From positions 1-33,187 of the forward strand of contig JBEAQS010000019.1 of NCBI GenBank assembly GCA_041163765.1: 33,187 nt of DNA. The letters are read 5' to 3'. Each line of letters opens with the position of its first letter. Position 1 is the first letter of the stretch. The translations under genes and the position numbers were made by a program. This document shows positions 1 through 7,737 of the stretch, in pieces. Source of the stretch: MAG-120531 sp041163765 (GTDB lineage: Bacteria > Bacteroidota > Bacteroidia > Flavobacteriales > Flavobacteriaceae). A model generated the notes under the pieces. It was not told where the DNA came from, did not search any database, and saw only the letters and a program-made list of their open reading frames with translations.

Positions 1-2072
1 ATGAAGATGTATGGAAAAAAGCAGAAAGCGCACAAAATTTCTATCAATACTTCCCCACTGACTCACTCCATGCTGCATTCGATACAAAAATTTCATTCCT
101 GTATGATGAGGCCAATTTATATGTGGCCTTAGACGTCACCACTCCTGGGGATAACTACGTCATTCCCTCACTAAAACGCGATTATCGAGCGGGCAATAAC
201 GACAACATATCCTTGGTATTTGACACGTTTAACGACGGAATAAACGCCTATTTGTTCGGAGTTAACCCTTTGGGCGTAATGCGTGAAGCACTGATTGCTG
301 GAGGAGGAAATGATCTGCGAAACTTTACCACAAGCTGGGATGTTAAATGGCGTTCAGAGATCCACCTAAAGGAAAATGGTTATTACGGAGAAATCATCAT
401 CCCGTTAAACTCACTTAAATTCAAGCCTGGAAGCCAAGTATGGAGGTTTAATGCGTACCGATTTGACATGCAATCGGGAGAGACCACTACCTGGGCCAAT
501 ATTCCCCAGAACCAACAAATTTTTGGATTGGCCTTTATGGGAGATTTAGTTTTTGAACATCCTTTAGGTCAATCAAGGACTCCGCTGGCTATTATTCCTT
601 TTGTCAATGGAATTGCTGAAAAGGGAGCTGATTTGGCCAGCGGGCAAACGGTAAGCGTAGGTGCCGATGCCAAAATCCCACTGGGAAACAGTATGAATTT
701 GGACCTGACCTACCGTCCAGATTTTTCAAATGTGGAAATAGATGATCAAGTAACCAACCTCACCAGATTTGAGTTGCTCATGCCTGAAAGGCGTCAGTTT
801 TTTATCGACAACAATGATCTATTTGGCAATTACGGCAACAGTCAAGATGTCAATCCCTTTTTCTCCAGACGCATTGGTCTGGCCAAAGATCAGGACGGGA
901 ATACGGTGGAAAACAAAATTAATGCTGGTGCCCGATTTTCCGGGAACCTCTCCCAGGGTTGGCGATTGGGCTTGTTGCACATTCAAACTGAAGCGGATCA
1001 GGAAAATGAAATAAGCGGGAATAACAACTCGGTGTTTGCGTTGCAAAAGCAAGTATTTGCCCGCTCGAGCATCAGCTTGATCGCGGTTCAAAGAACCGCC
1101 ATCTCCGGGGACAAATTTACCGATGAATCAGACCGATACAATCGAGTAATCGGGTTGGATTACAATTTAGCTTCTGAGGACAACAAATGGACAGGAAAAT
1201 TTTATTACATCCATACGGACAGCCCTGAAATTGGTCCAAACTCAGGAGCCGCTGGCGGGAATCTTGAGTATTTGACCAAAAATTTTGGCGCCGGATTGCG
1301 TGTTTCCTATGTTGGTGAAGATTATCGAGCGGATTTGGGGTATACGCGCCGGTATGATTTTTTGGTGGTCAGGCCCTACATACAGTACAATATTTGGCCG
1401 CAAAAAGGGGCATTTAATCGTCATGAAATAAGATTTAGCCCCAATAAATTGTGGCGCCCGGGTATGGATTACCAGAATACCGACCGCAATACCTCCCTCT
1501 CTTGGGAGGCTTCCATGAATGATTTAAGCAAATGGCAGATTCGCGCTACCCAGCGATACACCTATTTAACCGAGAGCTTTAACCCAACAGGGAACGACGA
1601 TAATTTACCCATCCCCGCACAAACAGGTCACACGTACACCGAGGTTGAGCTAGAATACCAATCAGACCCAAGAAAATCTTTATTTTACACCCTAACGCCC
1701 AGCAGTGGTGAGTTTTACAATGGGTGGCGCAATGCTCTTCGAGCACGAATATCTCTGCGGATGCAACCCAAAACAACCCTAAGTGTGCAAACCGAGTACA
1801 ATCAATTATTATTTCCTCAACCCTACGGTGATGCCACATTGTTTTTTATCAGTCCCAAATTGGATTATACATTTTCAAAATCGGTATTTTGGTCCGCCAC
1901 TGCACAATACAACAACAGCGGCGACTATTTAGGGGTTAATGCGCGATTGCAATGGAGGTTTGCTCCGCTATCCGACCTGTTTGTCGTGTACAACGATCAA
2001 TATCAATGGACCGACTTATTGCCTAAGTACCGATCAATCAACCTAAAACTAAGTTATTGGCTCAACATTTAA
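1..2072 (+). CDS. DUF5916 domain protein, 3' part (5' end outside window)
   Basis: The open frame runs from base 3 without a start codon, so the gene begins upstream; 689 residues are visible before TAA at 2070-2072. A GTG at 123 is in frame, but the reading frame continues upstream with good coding sequence (EDVWKKAES...FLYDEANLYVALDV), so it is internal. The visible start resembles the end of a family-9-type carbohydrate-binding domain (LYVALDV, NISLVFDTFNDGINAYLFGVNPLG), as is usual at the N-terminus of DUF5916 proteins. The rest is rich in alternating aromatic/polar strands (for example ELLMPERRQFFIDNNDLFG) and ends in LKLSYWLNI, like a beta-barrel terminal strand ending in an aromatic/aliphatic residue. 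I infer an outer-membrane or membrane-associated protein. No biochemical role is established that I can name. Its last 16 bases overlap the next gene. Confidence 0.85.
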   Translation, partial: EDVWKKAESAQNFYQYFPTDSLHAAFDTKISFLYDEANLYVALDVTTPGDNYVIPSLKRDYRAGNNDNISLVFDTFNDGINAYLFGVNPLGVMREALIAGGGNDLRNFTTSWDVKWRSEIHLKENGYYGEIIIPLNSLKFKPGSQVWRFNAYRFDMQSGETTTWANIPQNQQIFGLAFMGDLVFEHPLGQSRTPLAIIPFVNGIAEKGADLASGQTVSVGADAKIPLGNSMNLDLTYRPDFSNVEIDDQVTNLTRFELLMPERRQFFIDNNDLFGNYGNSQDVNPFFSRRIGLAKDQDGNTVENKINAGARFSGNLSQGWRLGLLHIQTEADQENEISGNNNSVFALQKQVFARSSISLIAVQRTAISGDKFTDESDRYNRVIGLDYNLASEDNKWTGKFYYIHTDSPEIGPNSGAAGGNLEYLTKNFGAGLRVSYVGEDYRADLGYTRRYDFLVVRPYIQYNIWPQKGAFNRHEIRFSPNKLWRPGMDYQNTDRNTSLSWEASMNDLSKWQIRATQRYTYLTESFNPTGNDDNLPIPAQTGHTYTEVELEYQSDPRKSLFYTLTPSSGEFYNGWRNALRARISLRMQPKTTLSVQTEYNQLLFPQPYGDATLFFISPKLDYTFSKSVFWSATAQYNNSGDYLGVNARLQWRFAPLSDLFVVYNDQYQWTDLLPKYRSINLKLSYWLNI

Positions 2073-2896
2073 GTTTTCCCAAGAAACACATCAGTACATT
2101 TAAAACGCTTTGCTTTGACCTAGACGGAACTTTGCTGGCGTTAAAATCTCACATGACACCTAAAGCCTATGAGTATTTAGGCGCGCTTAAAGACAAACAC
2201 CAACTGCTGCTTTGTTCTGCGAGAATACCTTCAGGAATGCGTTACCACCAGGAATCTATCGGCATTCTTGGGGCGCCTATGTTGTGCTATAATGGAGCCC
2301 TATTACTTGAAGGAGAACAGGTCGTATACAGTAAAACGATCGCTGAATCAGCCTTGGAGTCCGTTGATTTACTGCTTGACCACCTGGAAGTGAATTGGGG
2401 GTTGTACGCTTTTGACCAATGGTGGGTATCCAAGGACAGCGAACGAGTACAAAAAGAGCGGTATAACACCCAGACAGAACCTCTTTGGGGAGAAACGCGA
2501 TCCACGATAAAACGATTGGTGGATGAATTTGGAGGGGTCCATAAAATCATGTTGATGGGGGATAAAAACAATATGGACCTGGCCATGGACGCACTAGCGC
2601 CTCTACAAGGCACTTCATTGGTGTATTTTCGATCCAACGACACCTTGATTGAGATCGCCCCATCGGGTGTAGGAAAAAAAGAAGGAGTGACCTATCTCTT
2701 GGGGAACATCGGTCTTTTGGAAGCGATGGCTTTTGGAGACAATGACAACGACATCGACCTGTTACAGGCCTCTGGCTGGGGTGTGGCTGTACACAATGCC
2801 AAACCACTGGTTCAATCCATCGCAGATGCGGTAACCCCGCTGAGTTGCGCTGATGATGGCGTGATCGACTACCTAAGTATGTGTTATGGAAAATAA
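2057..2896 (+). CDS. Cof-type HAD-IIB family phosphatase
   Basis: A 279-residue haloacid dehalogenase superfamily hydrolase. Motif I is FDLDGTLL with nucleophile Asp21 and acid/base Asp23; motif II is the Ser in LLCSAR; a lysine in the GKKEGV stretch provides motif III; motif IV is GDNDND (Asp228, Asp232), which holds Mg2+. The long cap inserted between motifs II and III is typical of the Cof/YbhA group, which dephosphorylates sugar phosphates or cofactors such as FMN and pyridoxal phosphate. The substrate cannot be read from sequence. The only start that keeps motif I is TTG at 2057, inside the end of the DUF5916 gene; the next ATG in frame lies after the nucleophile. Its end overlaps the DUF819 gene by 11 bases, so the genes are probably co-transcribed and translationally coupled. 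Confidence 0.85.
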   Translation: MAQHLSFPKKHISTFKTLCFDLDGTLLALKSHMTPKAYEYLGALKDKHQLLLCSARIPSGMRYHQESIGILGAPMLCYNGALLLEGEQVVYSKTIAESALESVDLLLDHLEVNWGLYAFDQWWVSKDSERVQKERYNTQTEPLWGETRSTIKRLVDEFGGVHKIMLMGDKNNMDLAMDALAPLQGTSLVYFRSNDTLIEIAPSGVGKKEGVTYLLGNIGLLEAMAFGDNDNDIDLLQASGWGVAVHNAKPLVQSIADAVTPLSCADDGVIDYLSMCYGK

Positions 2897-4157
2897 ACTA
2901 ACTCCGTTAATTACAGACGACACGCTCGTCTTAGGACTGATAGCAGCCTGTTTGGGTTTTGTGTTTTTTACGCAACAGATAAAAAATCCCTTTTGGACCA
3001 GATTTTACAGCATAATTCCTCCCGTCCTTATGTGTTATTTATTGCCTGCCCTGCTCAGAAGCACCGGGGTGATCAGCGATGAATCCAGTGGTCTATACCA
3101 CATCACCAGTCAATATTTACTTCCAGCTGCTTTGGTGTTGATGACTTTAAGCATGGACTTAAAAGCGATTATTCAACTAGGTCCCAAAGCATTGATTATG
3201 TTTTTAACAGGATCAATAGGGATTGTTTTAGGCGGCCCCATAGCGTTGTTGATTGTTTCATGGATCGACCCATCATGGACGCAAGGGGTAGGTTTTGATG
3301 CGATTTGGCGTGGACTGTCCACCATTGCCGGAAGTTGGATAGGCGGTGGGGCAAATCAAGCAGCTATGCTCGAAGTATTTAAATACAACCCAGAAAAATA
3401 CGGAGGTATGGTGTTGGTCGATATTGTCGTAGCCAATATCTGGTTGGCCTTATTGCTCTTGGGAGTGGGCAGAAAAGAACAAATAAATCGGTGGTTAAAA
3501 GCGGATAATTCTTCCATTACCGCACTGCAAGAAAAAGTGGGAAAATTCACCCAAAGCATCACCAGAGTGCCCAGCCTGAACGACTATATGGCCATTTTAG
3601 CGATCAGTTTTGTCTCCGTGGGTTTGGGACATGCGCTTGGTGGATGGTTATCCCATTGGGCCTTAGGTTTTGACGCTGTTGCCCAGAGTACTGGATTTCT
3701 ATCTTTTCTCAGTTCTTCCTTTTTTTGGATGGTGGTGGTGGTGACCCTACTGGGTATGTTTTATTCGACTACTTCACTGAAAAACTATGAAGGAGCTGGA
3801 GCCAGTAAAATAGGGAGTGTTTTCGTCTATCTATTAGTGGCCTCCATAGGCATGAAAATGGATTTAGGAGCGGTTCTAGACCAGCCAGGACTCATCGCTA
3901 TTGGTTTTATTTGGATGCTCATTCACGCTGTACTCATGATCTCAGTAGCTAAATGGATTAGGGCTCCATATTTCTTCCTAGCTGTGGGAAGCCAGGCCAA
4001 TGTGGGAGGTGCCGCATCAGCACCCATTATCGCCGCTGAATTTCACCCCGCACTGAGTTCTGTGGGGGTGATTCTAGCTGTTTTTGGTTATGCAGTGGGT
4101 ACTGCTGGTGCATTGATTTGCGCCTACTTAATGGAAATCGCCTCAACGCTCACCTAA
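2886..4157 (+). CDS. DUF819 family integral membrane protein
   Basis: A 423-residue polytopic membrane protein of the DUF819 (YjcL-like) family. About ten or more hydrophobic segments are visible, for example LVLGLIAACLGFVFFT, ALIMFLTGSIGIVLGGPIALLIVSW and FFWMVVVVTLLGMFY. Conserved-looking glycine-rich stretches include GSWIGGGANQAAMLE and VGSQANVGGAASAPIIAAEF, which recall the repeated helical-hairpin regions of carboxylate/anion transporters. A transport role is therefore likely but the substrate is unknown. The ATG lies inside the last codons of the HAD gene (11-base overlap). No clear terminator follows; the next gene starts 42 bases downstream. Confidence 0.85.
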   Translation: MENKLTPLITDDTLVLGLIAACLGFVFFTQQIKNPFWTRFYSIIPPVLMCYLLPALLRSTGVISDESSGLYHITSQYLLPAALVLMTLSMDLKAIIQLGPKALIMFLTGSIGIVLGGPIALLIVSWIDPSWTQGVGFDAIWRGLSTIAGSWIGGGANQAAMLEVFKYNPEKYGGMVLVDIVVANIWLALLLLGVGRKEQINRWLKADNSSITALQEKVGKFTQSITRVPSLNDYMAILAISFVSVGLGHALGGWLSHWALGFDAVAQSTGFLSFLSSSFFWMVVVVTLLGMFYSTTSLKNYEGAGASKIGSVFVYLLVASIGMKMDLGAVLDQPGLIAIGFIWMLIHAVLMISVAKWIRAPYFFLAVGSQANVGGAASAPIIAAEFHPALSSVGVILAVFGYAVGTAGALICAYLMEIASTLT

Positions 4158-4199
4158 AATTCCCTCATTTTCTGTTTCTTTGCCCACAAATTGAGTGAT

Positions 4200-4898
4200 A
4201 TGAAAAAAATAATGCTTCTGTGCGCCGCAGCTTTGTTAGGCGTTTCTTGTGCAGGTGATGCAAACCAATCCTTGTTGAGCGGAAATATTCGCGGTATCAA
4301 AAAGGGAACGCTTTACTTGCAACAAATAGTGGATACCACGGTAGTTGTCCTTGACTCCGTTGTGTTTTCGGGGGACGGTCAATTTGAATTTAACCCAGAA
4401 GTTACCGAGCCTAGTCTTTACTATCTATATCTGGATAGAAAAGATGAAAATCCGTATAACGATCGATTACCCATATTTTTAGAAGACAGTAAAATTCACG
4501 TGGATGCTGCCTGGGATACATTTGCCGTAACCGCTAAAGTAAGTGGATCAAAAACCCACGATCAATACACTGAATTTCAACAAATGATGTCGAAATTCAA
4601 TCAGCAAAACCTAGCCTTGATGCAACAAGCCATGGCCATGGATCCTAAAACCCAGCAAAAAGCTATGGATTCACTATTGGATAAAAATAACAAGAATGAA
4701 CTCAGAAGATATCTTTTTGCCATAAACTACGCGTTAAATAACAGAAACTCAGTCATCGCACCCTATGTAGCTGTTGTCGAGATTCCTGAGGCTAGCCCGG
4801 TGTTTTTGGATTCCATTTACCGATCACTACCTACAGAAGTAGCGCAAACTTCCTACGGCAGGGCTTTGGAAGCACTAGTTCAGAATTCAACCAAATAA
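4200..4898 (+). CDS. DUF4369 domain lipoprotein without thioredoxin domain
   Basis: 232 residues from ATG 4200; an in-frame TTG at 4191 would add only three residues before the signal peptide and is less likely. MKKIMLLCAAALLGVSC is a lipoprotein signal peptide with the lipidated cysteine at residue 17. Residues about 25-120 match the DUF4369 pattern (a SGNIRG beta-strand, GTLYLQQ, DSVVFSGDGQFEF, then LYYLYL). In most Bacteroidota this domain sits in front of a TlpA/AhpC-type thioredoxin domain in proteins of about 370 residues. Here the protein stops where that domain would begin and no CxxC is present. The next gene follows after 30 bases but has its own -7 box. Probably a periplasm-facing lipoprotein of unknown role. 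Confidence 0.8.
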   Translation: MKKIMLLCAAALLGVSCAGDANQSLLSGNIRGIKKGTLYLQQIVDTTVVVLDSVVFSGDGQFEFNPEVTEPSLYYLYLDRKDENPYNDRLPIFLEDSKIHVDAAWDTFAVTAKVSGSKTHDQYTEFQQMMSKFNQQNLALMQQAMAMDPKTQQKAMDSLLDKNNKNELRRYLFAINYALNNRNSVIAPYVAVVEIPEASPVFLDSIYRSLPTEVAQTSYGRALEALVQNSTK

Positions 4899-4904
4899 AA
4901 AGCG

Positions 4905-4912
4905 TATCTTTG
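4905..4912 (+). promoter_or_regulatory. -7 promoter box (TAnnTTTG) for the 89-residue protein
   Basis: TATCTTTG matches the Bacteroidota -7 consensus TAnnTTTG and lies 16 bases before the ATG at 4929. No exact TTG -33 box is present at the right distance (TTC at 4886-4888). Confidence 0.55.
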
Positions 4913-4928
4913 CCAAAAATTTTGACCT

Positions 4929-5198
4929 ATGGCCAGTATTAAAGACTTAAAAAAAGATGTAAACTATGTATTAGGCGACTTAATTGAAGCGGTATACATT
5001 TGGGAAGGCATCAACAAAAAATACGACTCAAAAGAAGCTCAATCCATCATCGATGAGGCAATCAGCTCTTTTGATCAATTGATCGAGCAGATCAACAACA
5101 AAAAAGTAGAAAACAGAGGGAAACACTTACGTGCAGTAAAAGGTCAATTAGAGACCGTAGCACAAGGTTTGGTAGCAAAAATTAACACGCTCTCCTAA
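4929..5198 (+). CDS. Conserved small helical protein, function unknown
   Basis: 89 residues, MASIKDLKKDVNYV..., with no membrane segment and no cysteine. The composition (many Lys, Glu, Ile, Asn) and spacing of hydrophobic residues suggest an all-helical cytoplasmic protein, perhaps a helical bundle. I recognise the type as a small uncharacterised protein found in Flavobacteriia but cannot name a function. It has its own promoter box at 4905-4912, so it is probably not simply part of the upstream lipoprotein's transcript. It converges with idi: only one base separates the two stop codons, and no terminator hairpin is evident between them. Confidence 0.8.
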   Translation: MASIKDLKKDVNYVLGDLIEAVYIWEGINKKYDSKEAQSIIDEAISSFDQLIEQINNKKVENRGKHLRAVKGQLETVAQGLVAKINTLS

Positions 5199-5199
5199 C

Positions 5200-5727
5200 T
5201 TAAACCCTTGACTCATCCAAGTGATGAGCGTACTGCTCAAAAATAATGCGAAACCAGGCCGTATACAGGTCTGGTTTTTTTTGTAGGTCATTTTTGATCC
5301 ATTCTAGGGATTTCCATGACCAATCAGCCACTTCTTCACGGTTGATCACAGGCACCCCATCATACCTGCCCACCACCACATGATCCAGTTCGTGCTCTGT
5401 GAGCCCATTGTCAAAAGAGGCTTTGTAGATAAAATGAAACAGGGGCATCAACTCAGTATCAAAGCCCATTTCTTCACGAAGTCTCCTATGGGCTGCAGCT
5501 AAAGTAGTTTCGCCTGCCCTTTGGTGAGAACAGCACGTATTGGTCCAAAGTCCAGGTGAATGGTATTTTTCGTGGGCTCGTTGCTGTAACATGATCTCGC
5601 CTTGACTGTTTGTTACGAAAACAGAAAATGCGCGGTGAAGCACTCCCTTTTGGTGCGCTTCTAGCTTGCCCATCAACCCAATCGGCTCATCATCCGTATT
5701 GACCAAAATCACTTGTTCCTCTGTCAT
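5200..5727 (-). CDS. idi: Isopentenyl-diphosphate delta-isomerase, type I
   Basis: 175 residues of the Nudix-fold type I IDI, which interconverts isopentenyl and dimethylallyl diphosphate in cytoplasmic isoprenoid synthesis. The catalytic cysteine lies in TNTCCSH (Cys66 aligns with Cys67 of the E. coli enzyme), His68 is a metal ligand, the Nudix-like helix is RRLREEMGF (84-89 region), and EHELDHV (Glu111-Val117) supplies the catalytic/metal-binding glutamate. Length is normal for the bacterial form. The gene is divergent from prfC across an 80-base spacer that contains an imperfect inverted repeat (5734-5779), and convergent with the 89-residue protein. It is not clustered with other isoprenoid genes. 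Confidence 0.95.
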   Translation of the reverse strand: MTEEQVILVNTDDEPIGLMGKLEAHQKGVLHRAFSVFVTNSQGEIMLQQRAHEKYHSPGLWTNTCCSHQRAGETTLAAAHRRLREEMGFDTELMPLFHFIYKASFDNGLTEHELDHVVVGRYDGVPVINREEVADWSWKSLEWIKNDLQKKPDLYTAWFRIIFEQYAHHLDESRV

Positions 5728-5733
5728 GACGTA

Positions 5734-5779
5734 AAAATAAGGGATTTGCCTATAACGTTCGGCGCATCCCTTTATTTTG
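5734..5779. repeat. Imperfect inverted repeat between idi and prfC
   Basis: AAGGGAT (5739-5745) pairs with ATCCCTT (5766-5772). The match continues outward as AAAATAA/TTATTTT with a one-base bulge, and inward as GCC/GGC after two mismatches. It lies just upstream of the prfC -7 box. It could be an operator or chance symmetry. Confidence 0.4.
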
Positions 5780-5782
5780 ATG

Positions 5783-5790
5783 TATTTTTG
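5783..5790 (+). promoter_or_regulatory. -7 promoter box for prfC
   Basis: TATTTTTG fits TAnnTTTG and ends 17 bases before the prfC ATG, a spacing similar to other promoters in this window. No clear -33 TTG at 17-20 bp upstream. Confidence 0.5.
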
Positions 5791-5807
5791 TCAAAAATTT
5801 TTACGCC

Positions 5808-7400
5808 ATGAGCCTACAAAAAGAGCTCCTTAAACGACGCACTTTTGGAATTATCTCCCACCCTGATGCGGGAAAGACTACCCTGACTGAGAAATTATTG
5901 CTTTTTGGGGGGGCTATACAGGAGGCTGGAGCAGTAAAAAACAACAAGATAAAAAAAGGGGCGACCAGTGACTTTATGGAAATCGAGCGTCAACGCGGAA
6001 TTTCTGTAGCAACCTCTGTGTTGGCCTTTTACTACAAAGACAAAAAAATCAATATCCTCGACACGCCAGGGCACAAGGATTTTGCTGAAGACACCTTTAG
6101 GACACTCACGGCCGTAGACTCAGTGATTGTGGTCATCGACGTGGCCAAAGGGGTTGAAGAGCAAACTGAAAAGCTGGTAGAGGTCTGCCGAATGAGGCAA
6201 ATACCCATGATTGTCTTTATCAACAAACTGGATAGAGAAGGTAAAGATGCCTTCGACTTACTGGATGAAGTAGAACAAAAACTAGGTCTCCACGTTAGTT
6301 TGATGAGTTTCCCCATTGGCATGGGTTATGACTTTAAAGGGATCTACAACATTTGGGAAAAAAACATCAATTTATTCAGTGGTGACCCCAAGAAAAATAT
6401 CGAAGACACCATAGCTTTTGACGACATCAACAGTCCAGAACTGGAGAAAATTATCGGAGCTCGGCAAGCTGGTCTGCTCAGAGATCACTTAGAACTAATC
6501 GATGGGGTCTATCCATCCTTTGACCGCCAAGCCTATTTAAACGGAACACAGCAACCCGTATTTTTTGGGTCAGCACTGAACAACTTTGGTGTGCGGGAAC
6601 TCTTGGACTGTTTTATTGAAATAGCCCCCTCTCCCCGACCCAAAAAGGCTGAAGAGCGATTGGTAGATCCTTCAGAAACACAAATGACTGGGTTTGTTTT
6701 TAAAATCCACGCCAACATGGATCCTAAACACCGAGACCGATTGGCCTTTATCAAAATAGTCTCGGGTACTTTTGAACGAAATAAACCTTACCTGCATGTC
6801 CGCCAGGATAAAAAAATGAAGTTCTCTAGCCCAAACGCATTCTTTGCGGAGAAAAAGGAAATTATTGATATTTCCTATCCCGGAGACATCGTAGGACTTC
6901 ACGACACCGGTAATTTTAAAATCGGAGATACCCTGACAGAAAATGAAGTGTTGCACTACAAAGGAATTCCCAGTTTCTCTCCTGAGCACTTTCGGTACAT
7001 CAACAATGCAGATCCATTAAAGTCCAAACAACTCTTTAAAGGGATCGATCAATTGATGGATGAGGGTGTAGCACAGTTGTTTACCTTAGAACTCAATGGA
7101 AGAAAAGTCATCGGTACGGTAGGCGCCCTGCAGTATGAAGTCATTCAATACCGACTACAGCACGAATATGGCGCCTCGTGTACCTATGAACCTTTTCCCG
7201 TCTACAAAGCCTGTTGGGTAGAGGCCACTGACCCTAAAAATCCTGAGTTTAAGGAATTTTTGCGCATTAAACAGAAATTCATGGCTAAAGACAAAAAAAA
7301 TCAGTTAGTCTTTCTAGCTGACTCAGCCTTTTCACTACAGATGACTATAGAAAAATATCCATCTGTCAAACTGCATTTTACCTCAGAATGGGATGAGTAA
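5808..7400 (+). CDS. prfC: Peptide chain release factor 3 (GTPase)
   Basis: 530 residues, the usual RF3 length. RF3 is a translational GTPase that removes RF1/RF2 from the ribosome after termination. The P-loop is SHPDAGKTT (residues 17-25), the switch I region contains RQRGISVATSV, the G3 motif is DTPGHKDF, and the G4 motif is NKLD. The serine-histidine start of the P-loop and the ATSVLAF stretch distinguish it from EF-G. The gene stands alone in plus orientation between divergent idi and the converging rpo operon, with its own -7 box and a strong terminator directly after the stop codon. Confidence 0.97.
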   Translation: MSLQKELLKRRTFGIISHPDAGKTTLTEKLLLFGGAIQEAGAVKNNKIKKGATSDFMEIERQRGISVATSVLAFYYKDKKINILDTPGHKDFAEDTFRTLTAVDSVIVVIDVAKGVEEQTEKLVEVCRMRQIPMIVFINKLDREGKDAFDLLDEVEQKLGLHVSLMSFPIGMGYDFKGIYNIWEKNINLFSGDPKKNIEDTIAFDDINSPELEKIIGARQAGLLRDHLELIDGVYPSFDRQAYLNGTQQPVFFGSALNNFGVRELLDCFIEIAPSPRPKKAEERLVDPSETQMTGFVFKIHANMDPKHRDRLAFIKIVSGTFERNKPYLHVRQDKKMKFSSPNAFFAEKKEIIDISYPGDIVGLHDTGNFKIGDTLTENEVLHYKGIPSFSPEHFRYINNADPLKSKQLFKGIDQLMDEGVAQLFTLELNGRKVIGTVGALQYEVIQYRLQHEYGASCTYEPFPVYKACWVEATDPKNPEFKEFLRIKQKFMAKDKKNQLVFLADSAFSLQMTIEKYPSVKLHFTSEWDE

Positions 7401-7440
7401 CCAAAAAAAAAACCACAACTAATAGTTGTGGTTTTTTTTG
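7401..7440. terminator. Bidirectional intrinsic terminator
   Basis: AACCACAACT (7411-7420) and AGTTGTGGTT (7424-7433) form a perfect 10-bp stem with a 3-base loop, flanked by an A-run (7403-7412) and a T-run (7432-7439). It serves prfC on the plus strand and the long rpoBC-DUF3467 operon on the minus strand. Confidence 0.92.
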
Positions 7441-7737
7441 TTATGCTTGTCCAGGAGGACCAAAATTAAGCGGAATGTGCGGTTGAACATCCTCTTTGAT
7501 CGACCCGTGAGTCGACTCAAATTTATGGATGTTTTCACCCAGTGCCTTTAAAAACCTTTTTGCGTGCTCAGGTGTCAGTACTATTCTACTGCGTACTTTC
7601 GCTTTGGGTGCTCCGGGCATTAGGGTAATGAAGTCAACCACGAACTCTGAAGCCGAGTGATTGATAACCGCTAAGTTGGAATAAATCCCATCAGCGGTTT
7701 TTTCATCAAGCTCAATATTGATCTGATTTTGGCTCAT
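7441..7737 (-). CDS. DUF3467 family protein
   Basis: 98 residues. The sequence has the DUF3467 hallmarks: YSNLAVINHSASEFVVDFITLMPGAPKAKVRSRIVLTPEHAKRFL, followed by a flexible Pro/Gly-rich tail ending in GPPGQA. The function is unknown; the family is widespread in Bacteroidota and other phyla. The ATG shares one base with the rpoC stop codon (TAATG arrangement), so translation is almost certainly coupled to rpoC. The bidirectional terminator follows at once. The coupling suggests a role at or near RNA polymerase or the ribosome, but that is inference from position only. Confidence 0.88.
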   Translation of the reverse strand: MSQNQINIELDEKTADGIYSNLAVINHSASEFVVDFITLMPGAPKAKVRSRIVLTPEHAKRFLKALGENIHKFESTHGSIKEDVQPHIPLNFGPPGQA

